Shown piece after piece: positions 47,299 to 58,556 of a DNA stretch of 64,000 bases. The DNA is taken from NCBI GenBank assembly GCA_023078685.1, contig JALGAS010000010.1, forward strand, positions 124,001-188,000, read 5' to 3'. The translations under genes were made by a program, and so were the position numbers. The stretch comes from Neopestalotiopsis rosae. Lineage: Eukaryota; Ascomycota; Sordariomycetes; Amphisphaeriales; Sporocadaceae. Positions within the stretch are counted from its first letter, which is position 1. Each line of letters starts with the position of its first letter. Under the pieces are notes generated by a model. The model saw only the letters and a program-made list of their open reading frames with translations. It had not been told where the DNA came from and ran no database searches.

Positions 47299-48790
47299 GG
47301 TGTCGTCAAGCACGCGAAAGAAGTCCGAGCGTGAGGTTTGGGACTAGATCTAGCAAAGTTTTGGAACAAAAATAGGGTGAGCTGCAAGGAACAATGAAGG
47401 ATAACACAGAGCATTGACAAGAGTGTTTGCAGCAAGGAAATCCTAGCGGAAAAGACCGTTGTATGAGATATGTTGAAGCAGGCTCGGTAACTGCAGAAAA
47501 AGAAAAGAAGCCACAAATATTAGTGGGCGAATAGAAAAATGCAAATTTCTGACAATATTGGTGTTATACAAGTCCAGAACGATATGGGTATCATCATCAT
47601 GGGACCGTGACCGAGAGAGCTAGGCCATCTCGCAGGGGCACCAATTGGCAGGTGTAACATCGCGATCGAGACTTTGACGATTGCCATGCTTGCCGGTACT
47701 TCAGCGAGTACCATAGAAAGCACTCCGTATTACTATAGCTTGTATCTCCTCGTTTTACGGAGGCAAACCATCCCCGTCGGGTGCATGGGGTCTAGATGAC
47801 CCTGTAAAATCAAAAACCGAATGTTAGCTTCAAGATTTGTTATTGCGACTCGCAAGTAAATTCGAAGCTTATTGCCAGACCCCCAGACTTACAAAGACCT
47901 AATGCCCTGCTCTAAGGCCTTCTTGGGTTCCTTTCCGATTATTGTAATCAGACCATATAAAATATTGATACTCTCAATGGATTTACGACTAGAAGTAGAC
48001 CTCACGAGGCGACATCATCTCGCTTTCATTGGATCAAATTCCCGTGACAGACTGATTTATTTGAGCCATCATTATTTCCGGAAGATTCATCGATGCCGGC
48101 GTACATACTTTCGATGTTCTCATCATCGAATGGCCGACTCACTTCCAATCGGAGCAACAAGAATATTGGAAGAAGTATGAGAAGGGAGAGGTCGATGGTA
48201 TGACGCTGTGAAGACTAACAAATTGCCCGCTGGCTGTCTGGGACTCGGTTTCTTGAGCATAAATCTTCGTCCTTGAGAGATGACTTTGACGTTCAATAGG
48301 AGAATGTGAGCTTTCGAGAAGGATGTCGCTGGGAATCGTTTGCGGGGATGCAATGCATGCGCGGCTCAACCAATTACGCCGGGCAACGTATGTGTCTCCT
48401 GACCTGACCCTGGACGAAGGATGCAAGGTATATAGGTAGGTAGCGTTATGCGCGTCTTTGCTGAGGATATATGTTCCCAGATTGCCGCTGTCGTCTCCAA
48501 CTTTTGGCGATGCCTATGCCCAATCTCCAAAACTGCTGCTGGCTGATCACTGGGTGCCTCCCTACCTATCCTTGCAAAGTCTCTTTTCTGTACTGAACAT
48601 CTTCTCCCACACACATCTGTCGCGTCACTCAGCGAGCATCAAATCTTTTCAAGCAAGGGAACAGCGAGATACCACCCATCCTATGAATAAAAGGCTACCT
48701 TTGAAAGTCTTTTACTTTTCCCGATTTCTCTATCGATTTCATGTTTTGGTATTGTCTTTTCTAGATTGAGCCCTCACAACACAACATTGC
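47299..48790. other. Intergenic region between motif genes 2 and 3
   Basis: About 1.5 kb. Short frames on both strands (for example 47520-47723 minus and 47872-48180 plus) have no recognised domain. A TATA-like ATAAAA word lies near 48687, about 100 bp before gene 3. Confidence 0.45.
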
Positions 48791-50339
48791 ATGCAACGAA
48801 GTCCTACGCATCAAGACTTGCTCAAACTAGGCATAATCATGAACGTAAAAAATGATAGATTACATCTGAGAATGATACAGTCTCGGGCAGAACGAACCCG
48901 ACGGAGAGATGTACTACAATTGAAGAGGTATGGGAGGAAACGCAACAAACTGCACCAAATACACCGTCGACCATCCACGACCTTTGATACAACAAGGAAG
49001 ACAGCGGCCGAACAGAATACAGCAGCCGTTGGGTATAACTGCAGCGGAGATATCCGCGCCACCCCCACCAGACGTTACAATACTACTGCACTCCGGCACA
49101 CTGGCGAGCGCTTGCACCACCGCCCGGCGATAACGACAATTACTACACACAATGTCACCAAGGAACCAACCGTGCAAAGCATAAGCAGTCGCGATCCAAG
49201 TCAGAGCCGTCACCAGTCGTCGACCGTTACCCAAGGCTCAGTGGAGCCAATCATTGTAACCACCAAGGATAGTCGCCCACACAACCCGTCTTCCCGTACC
49301 TCATCCGTCGCACCTCGGAGGCCCGAAAGTCCAGGGAGAGAATGGGATTGGGAAGAGCGCGTCCGTGAGATTGATAATAGACGAAACCGGGGCGAAGAAT
49401 TACCTGTTTCGCCGCCTCCCACTAAGCCACCCCAGCCTATGAAAGTGATAGCCCAATCATTGAAGGACGTACATGTGGCTATGAGTAAGTGTCCAGAACC
49501 ATGCAACAAACACATAATATAAGATTGACAATCTTTACGTAAAGGGGCTGTACAAACGAGGCAGCAGCAGATAATTTACCCCCAACAGCGACAAAAGGAG
49601 GTTTTGTCACAGCAGCAAGGGATAAATGCCAGTATATCCGGGATTGGCATGTCTGTGGGACAAGATACGAAACCGAAGACCTCGATAATAACTGAGCAAT
49701 TTGAGCAGAAAGAAAGTAGTCGGAATTTCATGCGACATATGGATATCCAACAAGCCCATTCTCCCCCAGGTCAGCACTCAAAGTATCACCCACAGCACCA
49801 AGCTGTAAGTAATGTATGCTCGAGCCAAGCTTTTATATGCTAATGCAGCCTTTTAAATCATACAGAACGTGGCCGAGCAGCAGCAGCAGCAGCAACAACA
49901 AATTCAGCACACCGGTCAGCCTAGAGAACCAAGACAAATAAATGTTCAGCGACGAGAGGAGAATTTGAAAACCGACGAGGACGAGATTATAGAGGTTGAT
50001 GGTGTCACGTACATTTTACCGGCGCAGTCAAGGGGCCGTAGACATCCGGATTACTACAATGACGCTGCTGCGGGACATGACACTGATTATCATCACTACA
50101 AAGAGAATGATCCAGCACAACAGCTAGATATACACCACATGACATCAAGTGATGGCGTCAGCGAAGATCATAGTCATCAGGAGTCCCGAATGGAAACGGA
50201 GAAAGGAAGACGCGTTGGTGCCATGACTGCTGTGTTTGTTTTGGAAACAATTTCAAAGGACAATACCACTGGGAATGACCATAAGAGATCTCAGTGCATG
50301 GCAATACTCGGATCAAAACACAGAAGGTCTCGTGTATAG
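48791..50339 (+). CDS. Motif-family protein 3 (ISKD/KRS/LGSK), three exons, poly-Q
   Basis: Three exons, 48791-49484, 49545-49804 and 49866-50339, join in phase through GTAAGT donors and give about 475 residues. The family motif is at the extreme C-terminus (about 445-475): ISKD, GNDHKRS, AILGSKHRRSR, then stop. At the nucleotide level it is close to gene 1 here. The RTSY/DLY extension of genes 1 and 2 is missing. The N-terminal part is Arg/Thr/Ser-rich, the middle is Gln-rich, and a run of eight Gln sits at the start of exon 3. The stretch DEDEIIEVDGVTYILPA may be a short folded or binding element. The start codon is uncertain; other in-frame ATGs lie at 48839 and 48872. Function unknown. 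Confidence 0.58.
49878..49901 (+). repeat. CAG/CAA repeat encoding eight Gln
   Basis: Five CAG then three CAA codons at the start of exon 3 of motif gene 3. Such runs vary in length between strains. Confidence 0.85.
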
Positions 50340-53300
50340 CCTTATTTTATCAGGAATCTTCGTCCATGGTCTTCAAACATAATCATATTCATTCCAGAGC
50401 AACTGGGTTGAAGCAGTTTCAGTGCCTCGCCAGTATCGGCAGTACCAGCCGAGCTTGTTAATAAGCATAACGGCGAAGTCATCCCCATCCCAATCGGGCT
50501 ACCGGTTGAATATGCGAATAGAGCCAAAATGGCCCCCTTCAGGTCAGTAATATAGATTTAGATGATGCGTGATACCAAGGGGCCACGAGAGTTTGCAAGG
50601 GAGGAATGAAATGAGCCATAAAGTCAGCCATGAATTCGGCTAGGAGGATCGAAATACGCGAATCAGTCTTGTCTACAGCGTTATACGTGCAATTACCAAC
50701 GGATACCAGTTTGGTGTTTGGGGGCATTTCGAAGCGGCCGCTCTATGCTACTTGACCCTGGCGCTAATGCTGCACAAGATGAAGCTTCGGGTCACGAGCG
50801 AGCGGACCATTGCCTCCGAATAATCTAAGTTGGTAGCTGCATTTAGTAAAAAGCTCCAACCGTCCTGACTGAGCAACAAATTCAATCGGACGATCGTGGT
50901 GGATCTGTGACCGTGTAACCGTTATGCGAGCTCTGCTAGCAGTGTGACCAATTTCCCACTTACTTTTACCTCATATGGCTACCACCACCGCATACTCTGT
51001 ATACGACGAAATGACGAAAGAAATCCGGAGCTACTACCCTGGGGATAGCCTATATCGAAACTTGCCGAAAAGAACCCCTTGGTGGTCTACTGCCTAATTC
51101 AGTTGTAATTGCAGGATGGACTTTCCATGGATGCTCGCAGTTCGAATGGTCTAGTGCGTTCCTCATTCATTGCTTCCAATTACCTAAGTGGCGAGAGAAT
51201 CGCAAACGAATACATACCTGACGAGTCATTGAATCATCCTTGTTACCAATTCGGAGCACTGGACAAAGCTCATAATTTGAAATAGATTAAGGAGGGAACG
51301 AAAGTTGCCATGGCAAAATTTGGCACACTACTTCATTAGTTAGCTGTTTACTGTGAGTGGATTGTACAGTTCATAAGCATTGTGGCTTCTTGTCAGCCCA
51401 GAGTACAATTTACATGTAAAGTTGTGTTACATGTTCATAATATTGTTCTAGGCCCCAATGAAATCGTCTCTCTGTCGCTAGCATATGAAGGAAAAATCGC
51501 AAATGACCGGACGGCCAATCGTGTGGGATCGTCTCTATCGACTAATGATGAGGCAACATACAACCGGGACTATTATGTGCAACACAATCAAGATGGTCGA
51601 AGAGCTACGAGTGCAGGCCAATAGCTTGGTAGCAGGCAGCGCCAAGACTAGATCTGAGTAAAATCCTCACTTGAAGAGATGCCATCGCTGAAGGCATCTC
51701 TTGGGCCGCCAGCAAATTCTGAAGCTCAGCTGCAGAGTACGCCAGCGTCCTGTCGGCTCTAGTTGCCTTCAAGTTTACTATCATGGCCGAGATCATGAAG
51801 GCACATTCACGGGTAGAAGATCGGTCGTGGCTGTGACAAATACGGCAACACAGGGCGCGGGTAAGGCTGAAATATTGCTGAATATGGTCAGGAGTTTATT
51901 ATTTCTCGGGCAGGAAGATCGATTGATATCAAAGGTCTTGTGCAGAATTCCCTAGCTCTCTTACAGAACCGAGTGATCTGATTGATATACCCAATTGGTT
52001 GGAAGCTGATGATATTGCCCTCCGTTCCATCACCTGCCATTCTTCTTGGAAAGTGGTATTTGGGTCTGGGACTGGGTCTGGAGGCATAACACTTCCGGAA
52101 ACCGTCCGTTTATGAACAAGTGTGCTTCCAGAGAGGAGGTGACTGAGTGTTCGCTGTAATCTCGCTTCAACAAGGTTGTTTTTATGCTTCAATTTGCTTT
52201 GAGAGGAAAGCCCCTTCCCCCTTTCTCTCAGAGATGATTCCCTTTTAGTTACGAAAAATAACTGTCAATAAAATAGTCGATGTGACAGACCGATTCACCA
52301 TTTAGTTATAAGGATTTTGGTCCATTCAATCTGGCGGGTTGGAAATTTCCGTACTCATTGTGAATGTTTAATCACTATAAACTATGCCTGGGCTTCCGGT
52401 TGTAATGCAGTACTCCTTACAACTATAGTCGAGTTTACGTACGGGTTTGCTGATATTCTAGATGTCAAAGGCGTAATACAGCATCGAAATTGGAACTTTG
52501 CCATATAATTAATCACTACATATAATAAACGTATAAGGCAACGAATCTTCCACAGAGTGTTTGGAATTATCAAAATTCACATCCAAGGCTGCTTTCTGAT
52601 ACTAATAATCTAGATCTGGGCACGAGAAGTCCATATTCAGATCACAACGCATTCAAAGAAGGTTAACAACGCCTGAAACGGACCTTTTGATAATAGATAT
52701 CCCCCGTGATAGGAGAGAAGATGCTTCTGATCTCAGATTCAGCTCTAACATAATCTCAATACACGTGCTTGATGGTTACTTGTGGGAATCGGGATCTTGA
52801 TCGCCAAGTTCCCGGCAATTATCCCAGGACCGCTTATTTTCAGATGTCTTTCGCCTCTATTGTGTAAGTATTTTGACGCCGGACAAATCCGTAGCTCATC
52901 TAGATGCAATTCTAGACGCCACAGAGTCACCTCTAAGCATATTTTTGTGATGTCAAGATAAAATCTTTTCAAAGCACGTGTGTTACTGCCTGGCCATCTA
53001 TGGCCAGAGTTCCAAAGTATCAGGCTAAAAGAAACTCTCAACACTCGCCATTGGGCATTCTAGAGTACATTGGCCGGATGATAAAAGGTTGAAGATAACA
53101 TGATTTAACCTAATAGTCTTGGCAATCAGCTCGGAAGTAGTATCAAATTGTAATTTTACCTCGAATCTTCCACAAGTCTCCAGACCAAGAACACGCGCTA
53201 CTATTGACATGCCATGTTCAAATTGTTATTGGATCACTTGGAAATGTAGCCGCTTACAGATTATTCACCAGTGAGTAACAAAGCATTCGATATACACTTT

Positions 53301-56291
53301 GTTTGGATCGAATGGTGAATCAGCTACCTGTCAGAGTTAATATTCAAAAAATATTCTAGACCTCTGCTACCTCTGCAACTAAATAAAGCTTTTAGAGAAG
53401 AGTGGCTAGAGATCGTCCGAGGCCCTTTCATGGGTATTCGAAAGGATTGCTCAGTTTACTATCTAGACCATGTGAAATATATGATAGACTCTTCGAATCA
53501 ACCAATGGTTTTGAATTTTAAGCCATAGTAACTTGTGCTCTGTAAGCACCATACAGCAGAGCATTCTATGGGCAGAGCATTCGATGAGCAGATCAGGATG
53601 ACCGAACCAGACGATAGTTGACTACTTAATTTGTGATCGACAGTCTTCTGACTACCTTACTACACCTTGAAAGCTTTGCTAAATACGACGGTTCCAAACC
53701 AAACAAAAGACAAGTGATGATGTATATTGTGTCAGCCCCGTGGCTGTACTCACGACGAGCTACCTTCAGCTTATTGAGTTTATCGTCAGGAATCTGGGCC
53801 CAATCAAGCCATGAGATCCATCCCCAGATTTGACACAGTGTGGCTGGGATGATTTATATGATATGTAGATCACAGCGGCAGTTGAGAGCTGTCTTGAACT
53901 ATAATTTGCCGTGCCCGGTCGCCAATAATCTTCAAGGGAACAGATCTAGATGCCTCGGCCATCAAGACCGGCGCAGTGCGGCTGAGAATCGAGATCGACT
54001 GAAGATGCCGATTGGCCGACGATAGTTTCGAAAATACTGTTGCGGAGCAGACTATATGGCCTAGAATCTGCCAAAGCCCGATGGAGGGTGGCGGGTGTCT
54101 TCACTCACGTATGATATACATTATGATAAAGTATTGTCGCTCATTGAGAAACTACTGATTGAAGTGGTGTGTATAAGTAATTCTCTGTAAGGAGAACTAA
54201 ATCTACCTACAGGAACAGGTTGAACAGGTTCCTGAACTACACCGGATCATGCCGAAATTCCGGCATATACTCATTCAAGTAGGTTCGAATGTGGCAGCCA
54301 TGACAAATATATGCTGATCTTTTTGCCGCCTTGACGTATCTTTGATGCATATACTGTGTGCACAAATTTCTGGAAACATATGACTGGGCTGGCTAAAGTG
54401 TTCTAGACAACTTTCCCCAGATTCTTCTTTGAGAACAGGTGAAGTTTGTTTCAGCCACGCGGGTTCTAGTATTCGTAAACTAGGAAGTTCTTATGCATGT
54501 TAAAGTATACATGAAGTATCAAGGCAACTCCCAGCCAACCAGGTAATATTATAGGTCACATTGCTCATCATTTGCATTGTCTGGAATGAACGATATTGCT
54601 AATATTCGACACACCAAAGTGCCATGTTATATGTACTGTATTTTGGTCTCTTTACACTTTTTCACGGTCCGGCCCCTAATGACACGATGGAATATCTGGA
54701 TTTGGATAATGGTCTGGAGATCCGAATAAGATTTATTAAGGCTGAGAGATTGTACGCACACTTGGCGATCTCTTGGCTGAAACTACTCGGCTAGTATTCG
54801 CTACCCAAATTCAGAACAACAGCTATAAAGTTTCGAGCTAGTTACTACCAACGGTTCGGACGTTACTGCCGGCAAATCCAGGGCAGGCAACATAATACCG
54901 TTTCCTATGCAGGTTCACTGGTTAGAAGAGTTGCATGCACAAACTAACTAATTCTCGACCCGAACCACAATGTATGGCCCCTAACACGTGCCAAAGGACT
55001 AAAAGTCGCTGAACCCAGTCGTTCCTTAGGACGTCTGCAGCTTCAACACCCGATCCCTTTACAAGCCAATAGAAAGACACAAGAGCATACTATTTCACAG
55101 CTAGACTAAAATACAGCAAATCACACTGCGTTACCGGGAAGTCACATTATTGTCCTAGTAGAAATAATTAGTACATTTGAAGTCTCTCCGGAGCCAATAC
55201 CAAGGGAAAGACGTGATGATGAACGTAACGAAGGATTCTGAGTTGATCCTGTAAAGCTACAAACGAGATGTGTTGAAGAGTTCTCACCGTATACCCAAGC
55301 AGGTGATTCGTGGTAGTAATGCCTACGTCAGTACCACATGGAGTAACCGAATTGAATGTCGATAATAGTGAACATACATTGCATGTCCTGGATAAAGCAA
55401 TGGGTATCAAACACTGGTAACAGTCAACGGCATGTAATGAAATGCGTAAAGCTATGGTGCCTGGAGATAATACCGTTCTAATCCCAACACGGCTTCATTC
55501 ATGCACTCAAACATTCTCCTTGTCTACTTTCATCTTTGATAATATTATAGCTTCTCCTTTATGCGGGGAATAGCGGAAGCGTTGTTCTATGGAGGGAAGA
55601 CCTCAAAACTAGTGGGTTGTATTCACCATTTCACCACCTAGAATAGGTTGTACGAATTCTCTGCATTTACTAGTGACGTACGGCCGCGTCCTATGAATTA
55701 GAACATGGCCTGACATATGAGGGAGGCTCACGCGCCGAACCACACGCTAATGCACAACACTTACTGCTCGAGACCCTGCAGAATGTCCTGTGCCGCTGAA
55801 CCTTGAGAAGATCTGGTAAGTGCCATCTTAGAAACCTTGAAGGAATGTGTATTATATGACCGTTTGGATAGCTTCCCCGCAATTATCCCTGATATGTCAC
55901 CATCCTAGACTCTTGATATGAACAAATAAAAGTTTAATACTGACACTGTCCTACCGGCATAGTTATAGTTTATCTTTTCTATTTTCATCACGTAATAAGT
56001 AAACTCTGTGCAGAACATTGTCGGAACTTGCCATTATAGGCATTCAGAAATTGCTTTCTAGACTATGGTGTATATTGTGAGGCTATAGTGACTATACGAA
56101 CTTGGCGGTAATGCTGTATGATCAGCGAAAAAAATGAGTATATATACCGGTGATTTCGCCAACTTATCAACATGCTTCTTTTGTTCGATATCATTAAACA
56201 AACAACAGCCAGCATTGACAATCTCTCATTGGCATAACCTCTCGAATCTCTTCATTTCCTACAATCCCACAGTCACCTCTCATTAGCAAAG
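50340..56291. other. AT-rich gene-poor block, about 6 kb
   Basis: No frame longer than about 100 codons and no recognisable domain on either strand. Base composition looks more AT-rich than the flanks. Short patches with coding-like character (50539-50727 and 51680-51796, minus; 53880-54025, plus) could be relics of decayed genes. No transposase, terminal repeat or RNA gene was recognised. The right end must contain the promoter of the His-rich secreted protein gene. Confidence 0.5.
56139..56146 (+). promoter_or_regulatory. TATA box of the His-rich secreted protein gene
   Basis: TATATATA lies about 145 bp before the ATG, followed by a pyrimidine-rich CTCTC/TTCATTTCC leader. That arrangement is typical of strongly induced fungal genes. 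Confidence 0.55.
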
Positions 56292-57149
56292 ATGGTTTCC
56301 AAGGCACTTGTCGCCGCCGTCCTTCTTGGACACCATGTTCTCGCTGTACCCTTCTTTACTGGAGCCGACGTCGCTGCTGTCGACAATGAGGCTCGCGATC
56401 TTGAGCAGTTCGAAGGCTTCACCGAGCGCGATGAGATTCCAGACGTCACTCTTACCCTGAGAGATGACGAGGAGCATCGCAGGAAGGGCGGCAATGGCGG
56501 CGGTCGTGGCAATCGTGGCAGCGAACACCACCACGATGGCCACCACAAGGATGCTCGGGACGAGCACATGCACCACGATGATCATCATGGAGGTCACCAC
56601 AGTGAGCACATGCATCACGACGACCACCACGGCGGCCACCACGATGAGCATATGCACCACGATGACCACCATGGCGGCCACCACAGTGTGCGCATGCATC
56701 ATGATGATCACCATGGAGGCCACCACGAGGACCACCATCACGATAGCCATCATGGCGGCCACCACGATCACCATCACGATGATCACCATGGCGGTCACCA
56801 CAGTGAGCGCCATCATGATGAGCACCATGATGGCCACCACATAGATACTCGTGACCCCCAAAATCGCAATGGCGGCAGTAACCGAAACGGCAACAATGGC
56901 AACGGTGGCAGTAACCGAAACGGCAACAATGGCAATGGTGGCAATAATCGCAACGGCAACGGACGTGGAGGTAACAACAGCAACGGCGGCAACCGTGGAG
57001 GCAACAGCAACGGCGGCAACCGCGGTGGCAACAGCAACGGTGGCAACCGTGGAGGCAACAGCAATGGTGGCAACCGTGGAGGCAACCGAAACAGCGGTAA
57101 CGGACGCGTTCCTCCAAGCAGCAGCGGCAACGGACGTGGCGAAGAGTAA
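56292..57149 (+). CDS. Secreted His-rich and Asn/Gly-rich tandem-repeat protein
   Basis: Single exon, 285 residues. Residues 1-18 (MVSKALVAAVLLGHHVLA) form a signal peptide with likely cleavage before VPFF. Residues about 20-70 are acidic and non-repetitive. Residues about 80-190 are a histidine array built on a 14-residue unit (HHDDHHGGHHSEHM and variants). Residues about 195-265 are Asn/Gly repeats in two unit types (11-residue with RNGNNGN, and 9-residue SNGGNRGGN, four copies). There is no membrane span, GPI site or cysteine in the mature chain. Dense HH/DD pairs would bind Zn, Cu or Ni, so metal capture, pH-dependent assembly or an adhesive wall protein are possible roles; all are inference. 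The frame is kept through every repeat, which argues for selection on the protein. Confidence 0.82.
   Translation: MVSKALVAAVLLGHHVLAVPFFTGADVAAVDNEARDLEQFEGFTERDEIPDVTLTLRDDEEHRRKGGNGGGRGNRGSEHHHDGHHKDARDEHMHHDDHHGGHHSEHMHHDDHHGGHHDEHMHHDDHHGGHHSVRMHHDDHHGGHHEDHHHDSHHGGHHDHHHDDHHGGHHSERHHDEHHDGHHIDTRDPQNRNGGSNRNGNNGNGGSNRNGNNGNGGNNRNGNGRGGNNSNGGNRGGNSNGGNRGGNSNGGNRGGNSNGGNRGGNRNSGNGRVPPSSSGNGRGEE
56566..56836 (+). repeat. 42 bp-unit tandem array coding for His/Asp/Gly
   Basis: Imperfect units of CACCACGATGACCACCAT-type sequence, each close to 42 bp and in frame with the secreted protein. The array also keeps long antisense frames open, which are not genes. Confidence 0.8.
56865..57090 (+). 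repeat. 33 bp and 27 bp tandem units coding for Asn/Gly/Arg
   Basis: Units based on AACCGAAACGGCAACAATGG and on GGCAACCGTGGAGGCAACAG repeat several times in frame, with near-identical later copies suggesting recent expansion. Confidence 0.8.
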
Positions 57150-58556
57150 TTGTACGGCAACAGTCCCTCCTTCGAACTGGCCTCTACTCAGACTGCTACC
57201 AGGGCCTCTCTGTCACGAATGTCTTCTCGCTTCTCTAAGCGCTCCACTCCTTTGAGAAATGCATCGATGGAAAATAATGGTGGAATTATGATAATGAGTA
57301 CATGTAATTATTGGAGCGGCAATTGGCCGAATGAAAAAGTCACGATTCTTTGATAAGTACATAGCAGTCCACACTCACTTAATTTTATATACAGCTTTGA
57401 ATGAGTCTCTATCACTTGTGATATGGATATGTTTCGCTCTTGACATTAAATGGGTTCCAGATCCTGAAGTCTAGAGAAGAAGAAAATATATCAAAGAAAA
57501 GTACTTGATAGTGGACTGTCGTTGCAAATTGTATCATTTTTGAGCTTCCATAGTACTACTTATATCAGACAGTGGGTATGAGCTACAAAATAGCCCGTTT
57601 CAGTGTGCTTACACAGGTACTTTTTGCATCTCGCGACGACTGCGAGGAGGATAGCGGCTCAAGACCTTTAAAGAAATTCTTTCGTTCTCTTATTTTCCTT
57701 AACTCGTCTTTAATCGTTATGCCGAGAGTTCTCCTTGGTTACTTTTCCACTCGTGAGAATGAATAAGTCCGTTAACCATTAGGCCAGTTCCCAAGCCGTG
57801 CACTCCATGTTTAGCCTTCCTGGCGTTCGTCTCCAGCTTGGACATGGCGAAAGCAGGCAATTTACAACGAGAGGAAAGAAACAAAAAGAAAAGTCATGCC
57901 TTTATTTGGATTGTCTTGATCAGTCAGTAGTATGGAGGATGACATTCAACTTGAAAGTAGCTTGCCATATTGTCTCGCACCTAGATACCGGCAAGCACAG
58001 CTCGGTCGTCCTTCATAACAGCGTATGTTGTACGTTTGTGGACTGGCTATACCAGAACATGCGAATACTAAGTATAATACTCAAGTAAAACATGTCGCTA
58101 CGGACGGACCCGTACGTAGGCAGGAAGGACCAGAGAACTGAACAGCGCAGCTCCTTGAATTCCATCGACCAAGTCTGGTTGACAGACCAGAGCACGAAAA
58201 GAAGACGAAGATCCGCGATGAAGTGGTTAGCATTAAGAATCAATGAGTTCTAACACTACCATCATTCTGATTTTCGTCAAAGTGGCCCGTTTATCATTGA
58301 CAATAAACACCGCCGCATAATTCCTTCAAAAAAGCATCCGCAGACATCATTAGCGACTGGTTCATCGCGCTCGTTCTTTGACTATCCCATTTACCAAAGT
58401 CTTCCTTTTCCCATGTCTGTATCATACACAAACGCCAGACGCCATCGCAATTTGATCAGTCCGAGACAGACTGCAGGACCATTTCCTCAAGTAGGCTTGC
58501 TCATACCAGACAATACAGATGGAGAAAGTCCATCGCCATTCTCCCTGTTTGGCCGG
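57150..58556. other. Intergenic region, 1.4 kb
   Basis: Between convergent genes, so mostly 3' flanks. Short frames have no coding character. A tRNA-like string near 57750-57775 was examined and not accepted. Confidence 0.5.

Noticed and set aside
50342..50727. Two adjacent minus-strand frames after motif gene 3 as a spliced gene
   Set aside because: Phases could not be joined with acceptable donor and acceptor sites, so only a relic is noted.
54210..54234. Short inverted repeat CAGGAAC / GTTCCTG in the AT-rich block
   Set aside because: Seven-base arms with an 11-base spacer are expected by chance in 6 kb, and there is no T-run or element boundary.
56283..57117. Long antisense frames (192 and 221 codons) across the His/Asn/Gly gene
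   Set aside because: They stay open only because the sense-strand repeats lack antisense stop codons. The sense frame has the signal peptide and a TATA box.
57745..57780. tRNA-like string with a GCCTAATGGTTAACGG box A on the minus strand
   Set aside because: No matching B box at the right distance, and no acceptor or anticodon stem could be paired.
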